Shown here one piece after another: positions 1 through 8,988 of a stretch of 64,000 nucleotides of DNA. The position numbers and the translations under genes are program-made. A model generated the notes under the pieces. It saw nothing but the letters and a program-made list of their open reading frames with translations. It made no database searches and was not told the DNA's origin. The first letter of the stretch is position 1; every line of letters starts with the position of its first letter. This stretch comes from ZC4RG29 sp964521255 (GTDB lineage Bacteria > Bacteroidota > Bacteroidia > Cytophagales > Cyclobacteriaceae): contig CAZFRM010000003.1 of the NCBI GenBank assembly GCA_964521255.1, positions 248,001 to 312,000 of the forward strand. Direction: 5' to 3'.

Positions 1-3000
1 CCAGGCTTTCCCATTCCGCTGCCGGACCTATCAACGTTGACCTCATCGTTCCAGCAGTAGCCCGACCGGTAATTGTGCCGTTCACCTGAAGTGATTGCTG
101 ATTCAATGGTAAGTTACTTGTCTTGTGAATAATAGCGGTTCCCGGCGCTGCACCTTTCCTGGCAAATATCACAACCGGTTCACCTGACTGAAGGTCGTCA
201 AGCTGTGCGACTGAAATACCGAGTTCAGCCAATTTTGTTTTTACACCAGTAGGCCATGAAGGAAAACCAGCGTCGCCAATGGAGAAGAGAACAACGGAGT
301 CACCAGGCGCAATGTTGTCAACAAATTTTGACATACCTTCCTGGTTACCTGTTGTGGAGTGAACATACTCCAACTGACTTACGCTAAAACTTACAATCAC
401 CTGGGGCTCACGTCCGCATGTGCGAGGGTCCTGAAAAATGAATGGAATACCAGCATAGGGAGTGGTCGTTGTCTTATCAAAAGCAATGAGGTTAATGGTA
501 TTGTTTCTGCAAGGTACACGCTCGGTAGTAGATGTACTGGGTAATTGATATTCAGCTCCGTTGAGTTTCACTGAAACATTGAGATTGTTTGTTCCGGCTG
601 CTGATCCGAAATTATTAATGTAAACACTGGTAACTGTTTCTTCAAGAGTAAACATGCGCAACTCAGGATCTTTTACTAAACCTTGGGACTGGTTTTTCAT
701 GAATTGTGGAAAGTGTACTTGTGCCCAGCCTTCCTGCCCGTTGTTTATAAAGGTAAAAGAACTCTGCTGCCACTCCACACTTTCACCTTGTAGTGGATCG
801 GCAAGTTTTGTACGCCAGTAATAAGCAGTAGAGTCTTGCGATAGCAATGCTACGGTTTGCATGGCCAGAACTTTACCATGAACATGGTACTCCTTTTTAT
901 AAGGGCTTGTAAAAGTATTTACCGTATCCAACTCAACAATAAACTCACGTTCATCGCTCATCAGATCAGTGGCCTGAAAACTAAGATTAACCCCGGTGTC
1001 GTTGATAATCGCGTAGTCGTATGGAAACAGATTCTTTGTGCCGTTTAACGGTAAGAGAAAGTTATGTTCAGCAATGTTATTATCTTCACTTAGCTCATCA
1101 ATTAAGTTGTTCGGATCAATTTCTATGGTAAAAGAATTCTCACCACCTTCAGCATTATTGGATCGCCTGATGATGAACGTTATTGTATCAGAATTATAAA
1201 CAGGACTAAAAACGGAGTCATAGGTGATGGAAGAATTGTCTGCGAAGGTACGTGTGACCTTTACCCTGAAATTGTTTTCATTTATGATTCCATAATTATG
1301 AACATTAATTTTAATGGCAAACGAATCACTTAACGCTGTTACAGGTGATTCATTAAATGATTCAATCGAGATATCACTATCAGCGATTGCATAATCAGGC
1401 TTGCCTGCTCCGAATAATTTTACCGCAGGATCACCCAGTAACACCATTTGTTGAACCTGTGTAACATGAGCGGCAATGGCTGGAGATCCTTGCATATATC
1501 GCCGGGCTACCTCTTTCTGGATATCCCCGATTCCCTTTTTTATAAAAACAGAATCACTATAGCCTACTTCATAAAAAGTTCTGGAGTAACGTTCAAGTGT
1601 GTACTCTAATCCAAAAGAACTATGTGCAATAAATCCAACGGCACCCTTATTTGCTGCATTGATCCAGTCTTCACCGAACAATGTACGGTTAATGAAAAAA
1701 GAACCCGCATTACATCCATTGAGTAAGAGCATGGGATATTTTCCTTTGTTGTTATAACCGAGCGCAGGATCAGTTACATAACCAATATCAAAATCTATAT
1801 TAACGGCAGAGGAGTGTCCAAAAAAAGTGATAAGGTTTAATCCGTTGTTTACCTCATCAGAAATATTAATAAAGTCAATATTGGTTGATTGTTTGGGGAT
1901 AGCCTTCACAGTTCCCCCTAAATATTCACGCTCGGCAATAGCTTGGAAACCTTCCAGGTGAGATTTAAAGCGTTCAGGCTCTCCAACATTTATACCTCCA
2001 CTTAAATGCAGCAAATTTTTACGCCATGGTGCATTGAAAGGCTGTGCTTCCATTTCCTTCACTTTATTTAAATATGCGGCTACGTGTTCTGGTAGTAGCG
2101 CCGGTATTCTTCCTGTAGGAACAGCAGGTTCATGTGAAGTTCCATTTAATCCTGCGGTGTAATAGGAATCTGAGGCAGGATATCCGGCGGAAGGAACCAG
2201 GTTTTTGAAATATGAGAAAGCAGTGGTATTGGCTTTTCTGAAATAGTCATAACTGATGTCTAATCCTTTTCCAATAATGAAAAGATATTCTGGTGATCCG
2301 GTGGTTGTTAAAAACTGCATGAACTTTTTTATAGCCAATGGTGATGGTTCACCATAGTTAAACTGGTTGTACAGTTGCTCAACATCTACTACCAACGTAT
2401 CATATGATCCACCTGCTGAACTTGCACGATATCCTCCATAAGCTCTTACCGGATCACTGTATTCACCGGCAGGTCTCATTAAAATCCGGTGGCTGATAAT
2501 AATATAGTTTGCCTGCGTTGGACTAATAAACCTGAAGCCAGCAGAACGAATTGAAGGTGTAGCAAAGGAATTTGTTAAAAGTAATTTTCGTTCAGATGAT
2601 GTGTTAGGAACGACTGCATTTAAAGTACTGGTGACCGTGGTTCCTATACGCACAAGATTTGACGGATCTGTAATATCATACAGTTTCGCTTGGGCTATTG
2701 GATTTGTAACTTCTATATACGATTTCCCCGAACCATTCTCCCGTAATTGTAACCTGTTCTTTCCGCCATTCATTGAGACCTCTCGCGGATAGCGCAACTT
2801 AATGTACGAAACACTTACCCGGTCAGGAGAACCCCCCACTCCTATTGTGCGCACGCGAACAGTCACTCTTCCATCCGCTCCAATGTCAGTCCAGTTGAGT
2901 GCTGAAGTGAAAATCTGTGTGGCGAACCCGGTAAATCCCTGTGTTGCCAGCAGACGAAGCGATGATGAATTAGCACCTGCTAATATTTCTACCTGGTGAC

Positions 3001-3697
3001 TCATCTCTGCCCTTCCCACCAGAAGAAGTTCAAGTTGAGGCAATCCTCCAGCAGGAACACCGTTAGTCACATTTGTAAGTTGGTAATCCAGGAACTGACC
3101 TTCACGGATCATTGTTCCTGTCCAGCCTTCTCCCTGATCGAATAACGTTCGCAAGAAATAAAGATTCTCTGTGTACCCCGGTGAGTATTGGTTAGCGAGA
3201 ACAAGCAGTCGTTGATCATAGGCGTAAGTTTCTTTTGGAATGTTGGAAACATTTACCTCCGAAAAAGAACCCATCCTTTTTCCTAAAACAGCCAGCGGGT
3301 TATAGGTCAAAAAATAATATGCTGTATCACTATGCAGATTAATGTAAGGGTGAGGCTGAAGAGAAGGTGACGCGTAGAGATTAGCATCTACTGTTCCATC
3401 ATTTCGTTGGCCAAAAAATTCAATATAATCTGTTGGATCAAAGGTGGCATCAGACTCCCCTTCCACATAAATCGCTTGCTCAACACCCCGGTGAAAAAGC
3501 TGAATTCTACGCGGGTCAACTGCTCCCGTGGGGAATCCTGCATTGACCAGGTCAGCAAAAGTCAGTCGATAAATGCTGTCTTTCGCGATGGGGATTTTAT
3601 AGTAGGCCTGGTTGAATTTGACCCACTCATTGCCAAACTGCCCAAAGCAAAAGGTCCATCCAAAAGCAAAAACCGCTAAAAAAAGTATTCTACGCAT
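1..3697 (-). CDS. C25 (gingipain-family) cysteine peptidase, PorU-like type IX secretion sortase, 3' end outside window
   Basis: Translating the minus strand from the ATG at 3697 gives about 1232 residues with no stop before the window edge. It begins with a hydrophobic signal peptide (MRRILFLAVFAFGW) followed by an FGQ cleavage-like site. The middle carries the C25 catalytic pair: His628 in FFGHSS and Cys662 in LLLNGCNAG, 34 residues apart as expected for gingipain/PorU peptidases. The long N-terminal beta-rich region and the post-catalytic Ig-like segments match the size of T9SS sortases (about 1100-1300 aa or more). PorU-type enzymes sit on the outer membrane and cleave the C-terminal sorting domains of T9SS cargo. 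It could instead be a T9SS-secreted C25 peptidase; the missing C-terminus would decide, because a sortase lacks a sorting domain. No other T9SS gene is visible here. Confidence 0.85.
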   Translation of the reverse strand, partial: MRRILFLAVFAFGWTFCFGQFGNEWVKFNQAYYKIPIAKDSIYRLTFADLVNAGFPTGAVDPRRIQLFHRGVEQAIYVEGESDATFDPTDYIEFFGQRNDGTVDANLYASPSLQPHPYINLHSDTAYYFLTYNPLAVLGKRMGSFSEVNVSNIPKETYAYDQRLLVLANQYSPGYTENLYFLRTLFDQGEGWTGTMIREGQFLDYQLTNVTNGVPAGGLPQLELLLVGRAEMSHQVEILAGANSSSLRLLATQGFTGFATQIFTSALNWTDIGADGRVTVRVRTIGVGGSPDRVSVSYIKLRYPREVSMNGGKNRLQLRENGSGKSYIEVTNPIAQAKLYDITDPSNLVRIGTTVTSTLNAVVPNTSSERKLLLTNSFATPSIRSAGFRFISPTQANYIIISHRILMRPAGEYSDPVRAYGGYRASSAGGSYDTLVVDVEQLYNQFNYGEPSPLAIKKFMQFLTTTGSPEYLFIIGKGLDISYDYFRKANTTAFSYFKNLVPSAGYPASDSYYTAGLNGTSHEPAVPTGRIPALLPEHVAAYLNKVKEMEAQPFNAPWRKNLLHLSGGINVGEPERFKSHLEGFQAIAEREYLGGTVKAIPKQSTNIDFINISDEVNNGLNLITFFGHSSAVNIDFDIGYVTDPALGYNNKGKYPMLLLNGCNAGSFFINRTLFGEDWINAANKGAVGFIAHSSFGLEYTLERYSRTFYEVGYSDSVFIKKGIGDIQKEVARRYMQGSPAIAAHVTQVQQMVLLGDPAVKLFGAGKPDYAIADSDISIESFNESPVTALSDSFAIKINVHNYGIINENNFRVKVTRTFADNSSITYDSVFSPVYNSDTITFIIRRSNNAEGGENSFTIEIDPNNLIDELSEDNNIAEHNFLLPLNGTKNLFPYDYAIINDTGVNLSFQATDLMSDEREFIVELDTVNTFTSPYKKEYHVHGKVLAMQTVALLSQDSTAYYWRTKLADPLQGESVEWQQSSFTFINNGQEGWAQVHFPQFMKNQSQGLVKDPELRMFTLEETVTSVYINNFGSAAGTNNLNVSVKLNGAEYQLPSTSTTERVPCRNNTINLIAFDKTTTTPYAGIPFIFQDPRTCGREPQVIVSFSVSQLEYVHSTTGNQEGMSKFVDNIAPGDSVVLFSIGDAGFPSWPTGVKTKLAELGISVAQLDDLQSGEPVVIFARKGAAPGTAIIHKTSNLPLNQQSLQVNGTITGRATAGTMRSTLIGPAAEWESL

Positions 3698-4037
3698 TAA
3701 AAAAATGAGGGCTACCAGTAAATACAAACCTCCCTGCAAAAGTAATCAAATGATGTAACTGGTTTGGACCTGGTGCCGAACGAAAATTCAAAAGTATAAG
3801 AAGCAAGGCTGGCCAAAAGTATTGAACCGGCAATGAGTAAAAACCTCTTTAAAAGGCATTTCGCGGCTATAAAAGAAGAAGTTCTGCTTGAGGAGGACCG
3901 CATTTCCAAATAAGTTGAATTTTAGCTCAAAAATCAACATTTAAAAAATATTCAACTTTTTTCATCAAGTACTTGGCCATACATAGTACTTTTCCGTATA
4001 TAGCAGTGTAAACTTATTAAAAAGCAAGATTTTGGAT
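3698..4037. promoter_or_regulatory. Divergent intergenic region with inverted AAGTACTT motifs upstream of the PadR operon
   Basis: This 340-bp stretch separates the minus-strand C25 peptidase gene from the plus-strand PadR gene. Two AGTACTT half-sites, AAGTACTT at 3967-3974 and AGTACTT at 3985-3991, are spaced symmetrically about 50 bp before the PadR start. This is a candidate operator for autoregulation by the PadR protein. The operator role is inference from position and symmetry. No well-supported gene was found in the stretch. Confidence 0.4.
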
Positions 4038-4370
4038 ATGAATGTTGAAAATACGCAAGTGCAGATGCGGAAGGGCATACTGGAGTATTGCGTCCTGCAT
4101 ATCATTTCAAGAGGCGAAGTATATGCCTCGGATATGTTGGATGAACTGACTTCGGCGAAAATGATAGTGGTTGAAGGAACCTTATACCCCCTGCTCACCC
4201 GATTAAAGAATTCAGGACTATTGGAGTACAAATGGGTAGAATCCAAGTCCGGGCCACCACGGAAATATTATAAACTCACCGACAAGGGAGGAAAATTTCT
4301 TGAGAAACTCAGCGAAACCTGGGACGAACTCATCAATTCTACACAAATGATAACCTCAAAATCAAATTGA
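4038..4370 (+). CDS. PadR-family winged-helix transcriptional regulator
   Basis: A 110-residue protein whose whole length is a PadR winged-helix domain. It has the family pattern KGILEYCVLHIISRGEVY, then a DNA-recognition segment around VVEGTLYPLLTRLKNSGLL, then the wing SGPPRKYYKLTDKG. PadR proteins are small dimeric repressors that often respond to envelope or small-molecule stress. The start is placed at ATG 4038 rather than a TTG two codons earlier, because homologues typically begin MNVENTQ. The gene lies 26 bp upstream of the PspC-domain gene, a frequent Bacteroidota pairing in which PadR is thought to control the membrane protein. A symmetric AGTACTT motif lies upstream. Confidence 0.92.
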   Translation: MNVENTQVQMRKGILEYCVLHIISRGEVYASDMLDELTSAKMIVVEGTLYPLLTRLKNSGLLEYKWVESKSGPPRKYYKLTDKGGKFLEKLSETWDELINSTQMITSKSN

Positions 4371-4396
4371 ATCAGTAATTTTTGATATCCATTTCT

Positions 4397-6769
4397 ATGA
4401 AAAAAAATATTAGCATCAATATTAGCGGCATCATTTTTCACATTGAGGAAGATGGTTATGATGTACTAAAAAAATACCTGGATTCTATCAGTAAGTACTT
4501 TTCTTCTTTTGAAGACAGTGCGGAGATCATGGCTGACATTGAAAGTCGTATCGCTGAGATCTTTCTTTCAAAACTCAATGAAGGCAAGCAGGTGATAACA
4601 CTTGACGATGTCAACGGACTGATCGCCACCATGGGAAGTGTTCGTGATTTCAAAGCTGCAGAAGATAATGGTGAATCTGAAGAATCTTCTAATCAAGGCC
4701 CGGAGGAAGCAACCGATAACACTTCCTTTAAAGAAGAAACAAAATATACCTATCAACCGCCAAAGCCTTTGGTTCGCGATCAAAAAAGGAAAATACTCGG
4801 TGGTGTGTGTGCCGGCCTTGGATACTACCTGAATGTAGACCCGGTATGGATACGATTAGTGTTTGCCCTGTTTACAGCTACCTATGGTATAGGTTTGATC
4901 GTCTACGTTGTCATGTGGATTGCCATGCCAGGATCGTTTGACCTTGAAGAGCCAGCGGTTGCTAAAAAAATGTACCGCGACTCAGAAAACAAAGCTCTGG
5001 CCGGTGTATCCGGAGGTATTGCCGCATACTTTGGAATTGAAATCGTTGTAGTACGAATACTTTTCATCGTCTTTACATTCGTAGGGGGTATTGGTTTATT
5101 AACCTACATTGTACTTTGGATCATTTTACCGGAAGCACGTACAATAACTGATCGCATGCAAATGCAGGGGGAGCCGGTAACACTTTCAAATATTGAATCG
5201 AATATAAAAAAAGGCCTTGATGTAAAAGAGGGAGAAGATGAAAGTGCGCTCACCAAGATTTTGCTTTTCCCTTTCAGACTAATTGCCTTCGTCATTACAG
5301 GTCTCGCAAAAATTCTCGGTCCCCTCACAGAAATACTGAGAGTACTTATTGGTGTATTCATCACATTAACCGGATTGTCATTGGTGTTTTCTGCAATGGT
5401 TTTGATAGGTATTGGTTTAGGAATATTTACTTTACCCTGGCCATGGTTATTACAAGAGCACGATATTGCCTTTCCTTTAGAAACAATTCTTAACCTGGTG
5501 CCTGGATGGATGGTATTTGCAGGATGTATTGCTGCTCTTATTCCCAGTGTATTAGTCATCTTGCTCGGCTTATCTATCATGAGCAAGCGTCCGCTTGTCT
5601 CTGCACCGGTGGGTTGGTCTCTCTTCGTTCTCTTTTTTGTGAGTGTATGTGCGTTAGCATTTGGCATTCCGCAGATAGCTTATTCCTTTAAGGAAGTAGG
5701 TGAATATAAAACAGAAAAAGTATTTGATATTGGAAGCAAAACCCTTGTGTTGCGAATAAATGAAGTGGGCCACTATGATGCTGTAGCATTGACGTTGCGC
5801 GGACACGAGTCAAAAGAGCTTAAACTATTTATGGGTTATGAAGCACATGGCCCTACTAAACAAAGTGGAATTGAGAATGCACAAATGGTTGAGTACAACG
5901 TTGAGCAACAAGATTCTGTTTTAATTTTTGATTCTAACATCCGTTTTAAAAGAGACGCCATTTTCCGTGCCCAGCGATTGAAAATGATACTCTATATACC
6001 CTATGATCATCCTTTTGTTATGGATGAAGCAGCCAGCCGGTTCATTACCCAGTATGTTGATTGGGAGCACACGGATGGTTACACATGGAAGATGACTACG
6101 TCAGGATTAGAATGCATTAACTGTCCGGAGAAACAAGATCAATCCACATCAGATGCACTGATTAACAGAACCGACCTTCGCGATTTTGATGAGATTGATT
6201 TAAGGGGTGTGTTTGATGTTACCATCAGGAATGGCAATGAATATGCCGTTGAGCTTACGGGACCAGAACACGAAAAAGACAAATACAAAGTATACCGATC
6301 AGGAGAAACACTGGTTATTGATTTTAAAGGCAAGAAAAAATTTGATTTCAATCTAAAAGACATAGACATGGACGAGGTTCGCATAAACATTACCATGCCG
6401 CGTTTAGAAAGACTGGAAGCTGCAGGTTATGGCTCAATACGCTTTGATAAACTTGCGCACACAGACGAAATGGAAATTGAAGTACGTGGCCCCGTAAAAG
6501 TTCGCGGCGATTTAAATGCTAATCATGTAATTGTGAATTTGAATGGCAACTCGCAAGTCGAACTTTCAGGAAAGGCAAATTCACTTAATGCTGATGTTAA
6601 ATTTGCCTCAACATTAAAGGCATACAACCTTGAAGTGAATGAAGCCATCGTTGAAGTCAATGGCGCTTCCTCGGCAAAAGTAAATGTTTTAAATACATTG
6701 GAGATCGAAGAAGGTGTAGCCAGTGATGTTGATTATCGTGGCAATCCAAAGGTGATCAAAAGGGATTAA
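4397..6769 (+). CDS. PspC-domain membrane protein with C-terminal DUF2807 (adhesin-head-like) domain
   Basis: A protein of 790 residues. Residues 1-90 form a soluble N-terminal region. Two PspC domains follow at about 124-179 (RKILGGVCAGLGYYLNVDP) and 190-247 (KALAGVSGGIAAYFGIE), each with one membrane span. Several more hydrophobic spans cover about 285-430. The C-terminal ~200 residues are a repetitive beta-helix of the DUF2807 type (DFDEIDLRGVFDVTIRNG onwards). PspC proteins sense or buffer inner-membrane stress. The fusion to a DUF2807 head probably puts a beta-helix domain in the periplasm. The start is ATG 4397, not an in-frame TTG five codons earlier. The gene is very likely co-transcribed with the PadR gene and ends at a strong terminator. 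Confidence 0.9.
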   Translation: MKKNISINISGIIFHIEEDGYDVLKKYLDSISKYFSSFEDSAEIMADIESRIAEIFLSKLNEGKQVITLDDVNGLIATMGSVRDFKAAEDNGESEESSNQGPEEATDNTSFKEETKYTYQPPKPLVRDQKRKILGGVCAGLGYYLNVDPVWIRLVFALFTATYGIGLIVYVVMWIAMPGSFDLEEPAVAKKMYRDSENKALAGVSGGIAAYFGIEIVVVRILFIVFTFVGGIGLLTYIVLWIILPEARTITDRMQMQGEPVTLSNIESNIKKGLDVKEGEDESALTKILLFPFRLIAFVITGLAKILGPLTEILRVLIGVFITLTGLSLVFSAMVLIGIGLGIFTLPWPWLLQEHDIAFPLETILNLVPGWMVFAGCIAALIPSVLVILLGLSIMSKRPLVSAPVGWSLFVLFFVSVCALAFGIPQIAYSFKEVGEYKTEKVFDIGSKTLVLRINEVGHYDAVALTLRGHESKELKLFMGYEAHGPTKQSGIENAQMVEYNVEQQDSVLIFDSNIRFKRDAIFRAQRLKMILYIPYDHPFVMDEAASRFITQYVDWEHTDGYTWKMTTSGLECINCPEKQDQSTSDALINRTDLRDFDEIDLRGVFDVTIRNGNEYAVELTGPEHEKDKYKVYRSGETLVIDFKGKKKFDFNLKDIDMDEVRINITMPRLERLEAAGYGSIRFDKLAHTDEMEIEVRGPVKVRGDLNANHVIVNLNGNSQVELSGKANSLNADVKFASTLKAYNLEVNEAIVEVNGASSAKVNVLNTLEIEEGVASDVDYRGNPKVIKRD

Positions 6770-6816
6770 GTCAGAGGTAATAGTTTTAACATCAAAATAA
6801 AAATTCTTTAATTAAG

Positions 6817-6844
6817 AGACAGCTTAAAGGGCTGTCTTTTTTTT
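6817..6844 (+). terminator. Rho-independent terminator after the PspC gene
   Basis: The hairpin has arms AGACAGC and GCTGTCT (6817-6823 and 6831-6837) and is followed by a run of eight T residues. It lies about 50 bp after the stop codon of the PspC gene and so ends the padR-pspC transcript. Confidence 0.85.
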
Positions 6845-6891
6845 GTTATTAACTTTTTGCCTGAATTGGGCTGGCAAATCCGATGCGTTTA

Positions 6892-6899
6892 TAGCTTTG
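6892..6899 (+). promoter_or_regulatory. Candidate -7 element (TAGCTTTG) upstream of dinD
   Basis: TAGCTTTG fits the Bacteroidota -7 consensus TAnnTTTG and lies 67 bp before the dinD start. No TTG is seen at the ideal 19-bp distance, so the call rests on the -7 box and position alone. Confidence 0.35.
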
Positions 6900-6966
6900 C
6901 ATACTAACTAAAGACCAACGGTGTTGCAGATGAAAGACACAGGTATTGACTTTAAAACCATTTAGC

Positions 6967-7812
6967 ATGAAAAAAGAAGAGATTCAACAATTGTTTGCAA
7001 AGTTTGAGGCTGCTTCTGCCTTGTTGGAAGGAGTAGAATGCTGGAGTGCCCGCGAACTGCAAACATTACTGGGTTACAGCAAATGGGAGAACTTTCAAAA
7101 GGTGGTGGAAAAGGCAAAGGAGTCGTGTGCACAGGCAGGTGAACCGGTAGCCGATCATTTTCCTGATGTCAGGAAGATGATAACCCTGGGTAAAGGCGCT
7201 GAAAAAGAAATTGACGATATACTCTTAACCCGATATGCCTGCTACCTGATAGCGCAAAACGGAGATAGCCGAAAAGAAGAAATAGCTTTCGCGCAGAATT
7301 ATTTTGCTGTTCAAACGCGGAGAGCCGAATTAGTGGAACAACGCCTGCTTGAATTCGAGCGCGTGAAAGCCCGGGAAAAACTCAGTCAAACCGAAAAGCA
7401 ATTATCAGGCATCTTGTTTGAACGAGGTGTAGATAATCAGGGGTTTGCCATCATTCGCTCGAAGGGCGATCAGGCATTGTTCCGGCTTTCTACACAACAA
7501 TTAAAGAAAAAACTTGGCGTACCCGAAAGCAGACCAGTAGCGGATTTCCTACCCACGATCAGCATTAAGGCTAAAGATTTGGCCGCAGAAATGACCAGCC
7601 TCAATGTGCAGACAAAGGATTTGAAAGGTCAAAATCCAATCGAAAAGGAACATGTTGACAACAGTCAGGCTGTGCGTGACATGCTTACTACAAGAGGCAT
7701 TGTACCTGAAAATCTGCCACCAGCCGAAGACGTAAAGAAAGTTCAGCGCAGGCTGGAAGGTGAAGAAAAGCAAGTGTTGAAGGAAGCGAAGGGTAAAAAG
7801 AAAGGCAAATAA
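6967..7812 (+). CDS. dinD: DNA damage-inducible protein D (DinD-like)
   Basis: A 281-residue protein matching the DinD family. The N-terminal domain has the BRO/KilA-like signature ECWSARELQTLLGYSKWENF, followed by the conserved ITLGKGAEKEIDDILLTRYA block and AFAQNYFAVQTRR. The C-terminal half holds the family's IRSKGDQALF and a Lys-rich tail. In E. coli DinD is SOS-induced and antagonises RecA filaments. Orthologues in Bacteroidota are common, often in accessory regions, and their role is less clear. ATG 6967 is preferred over an in-frame TTG seven codons upstream because the added residues have no family counterpart. It stands alone between a terminator and a secreted-protein gene. Confidence 0.88.
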   Translation: MKKEEIQQLFAKFEAASALLEGVECWSARELQTLLGYSKWENFQKVVEKAKESCAQAGEPVADHFPDVRKMITLGKGAEKEIDDILLTRYACYLIAQNGDSRKEEIAFAQNYFAVQTRRAELVEQRLLEFERVKAREKLSQTEKQLSGILFERGVDNQGFAIIRSKGDQALFRLSTQQLKKKLGVPESRPVADFLPTISIKAKDLAAEMTSLNVQTKDLKGQNPIEKEHVDNSQAVRDMLTTRGIVPENLPPAEDVKKVQRRLEGEEKQVLKEAKGKKKGK

Positions 7813-7896
7813 TTTTAAAAAAGGGGAAGATCAACACTGAATTTTTGGCATAGCATTTAAGTAATACTGCTTAAAAAATAGCTAAATTAATACGGT

Positions 7897-8334
7897 ATGA
7901 AAAACATATTCATATTGTTAAGTATTGTTGGTGTTTTTGCAATGCTTCCCTCTCACGCGCAGCGTCAGGGAATCAAAGGAGAAATATTTTGGGTTGGCGG
8001 AAATCAAATGCCAGGCCCGGGAAAAGCAGCCACGCCTAAATTGGGTGCTCAGCGAGAAGTGCACATTTACAAAGTCACAACTGTAAAAAATGAGGGACAG
8101 ACCGGTCCATTTTTTAACGATCTGAAAGCTGAGTTTGTAACCAAGCTGCTAAGCAAGGATGATGGGTCTTTTAAGGTAAAACTTCTTCCTGGTGAATACT
8201 CAGTCTTTGTAAAAGAGTCTCGGGGATTGTTCGCCAACCTTATTGAGAGCAATGACAAAATAAATCCCGTAACCGTTCAATCTAAGCGTTTTGCCTGGTT
8301 AACCATTACAGTCGACTACGAAGCTGTCTATTAG
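7897..8334 (+). CDS. Secreted hypothetical protein with a carboxypeptidase-regulatory-like fold
   Basis: A 145-residue protein with a Sec signal peptide ending at PSHA-Q (about residue 21). The mature part begins QGIKGEIFWVGGNQMPGPG, then lists modified-word style strands and ends in LLPGEYSVFVKE, the typical last strands of a small Ig-like beta sandwich of the carboxypeptidase-regulatory type that Bacteroidota use in periplasmic or surface proteins. No catalytic motif is visible. It precedes the ECF sigma gene by 66 bp, but nothing shows that they share a transcript. Confidence 0.75.
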   Translation: MKNIFILLSIVGVFAMLPSHAQRQGIKGEIFWVGGNQMPGPGKAATPKLGAQREVHIYKVTTVKNEGQTGPFFNDLKAEFVTKLLSKDDGSFKVKLLPGEYSVFVKESRGLFANLIESNDKINPVTVQSKRFAWLTITVDYEAVY

Positions 8335-8400
8335 AATAAAAAAAGAAAGTCAAGCAACCTCTGCCTGTTTACCTGCATCTTGTAATTTGAATAAGCTTAA

Positions 8401-8988
8401 ATGGAGCTAAAAATTTACCGGGCTAAAGAACATGATCTGATCAAAAGCTGCCGGCAGGGTGACAGGAACGCCCAGCGGGATTTATATGATTTTTACTCTG
8501 CTAAAATGTATGCCGTCTGCTACCGATATGTAAAAAACTCCATGGAAGCGGAAGATGTTATGGTGACGGCATTTATGAAAGTTTTTGATCACCTGGGCCA
8601 ATTTAAAGGGGAAGGAAGTTTTGAAGGATGGATAAGGCGGATCATGGTGAATGAAGCTTTAACTCACCTGAGAAAGAGCCGCAACATGTACCTGGAGATG
8701 GATATAGTACATGCAGAACGCCAGCCTCATTATGATCAACATTCAACTCAGTTGGAAGCAGAAGACCTGATCAACATGATTCAGGAACTTCCGGCAGGAT
8801 ACCGGGCCGTGTTTAACATGTACGCTATCGACGGTTATAGCCACAAAGAAATTGCTGAACATCTTGGAATAACAGAGAGTACTTCCAAGTCGCAATTGAA
8901 CCGTGCGCGGGCCTACCTTCAAAGAATGTTATTGGATTTAGAACAAATCACCGAAAAAAAATTAAGTAACGATGAATCAGCAACCTGA
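8401..8988 (+). CDS. RNA polymerase sigma factor, ECF (sigma-70) family
   Basis: A 195-residue ECF sigma factor. Region 2 covers about residues 14-85 (DLYDFYSAKMYAVCYRYV, then EDVMVTAFMKVFDHLGQF and FEGWIRRIMVNEALTHLRK). Region 4 covers about 122-180, with a helix-turn-helix around GYSHKEIAEHLGITESTSKSQ. It directs polymerase to envelope-related promoters. Its last 17 bp overlap the next gene, which encodes a single-span membrane protein that is probably its regulator, and a predicted outer-membrane protein gene follows. This sigma/membrane-partner/barrel arrangement is common in Bacteroidota. Confidence 0.93.
   Translation: MELKIYRAKEHDLIKSCRQGDRNAQRDLYDFYSAKMYAVCYRYVKNSMEAEDVMVTAFMKVFDHLGQFKGEGSFEGWIRRIMVNEALTHLRKSRNMYLEMDIVHAERQPHYDQHSTQLEAEDLINMIQELPAGYRAVFNMYAIDGYSHKEIAEHLGITESTSKSQLNRARAYLQRMLLDLEQITEKKLSNDESAT

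Noticed and set aside
3712..3909. 65-residue minus-strand ORF upstream of the C25 peptidase
   Set aside because: It has one hydrophobic stretch but Ser/Arg-rich low-complexity start, no recognised family and no ribosome-binding site; more likely leader sequence than a gene.
5104..5667. 187-residue minus-strand ORF inside the PspC gene
   Set aside because: Antisense shadow of a well-supported coding region; composition rich in Lys/Ser/Thr/Pro typical of reversed codons.
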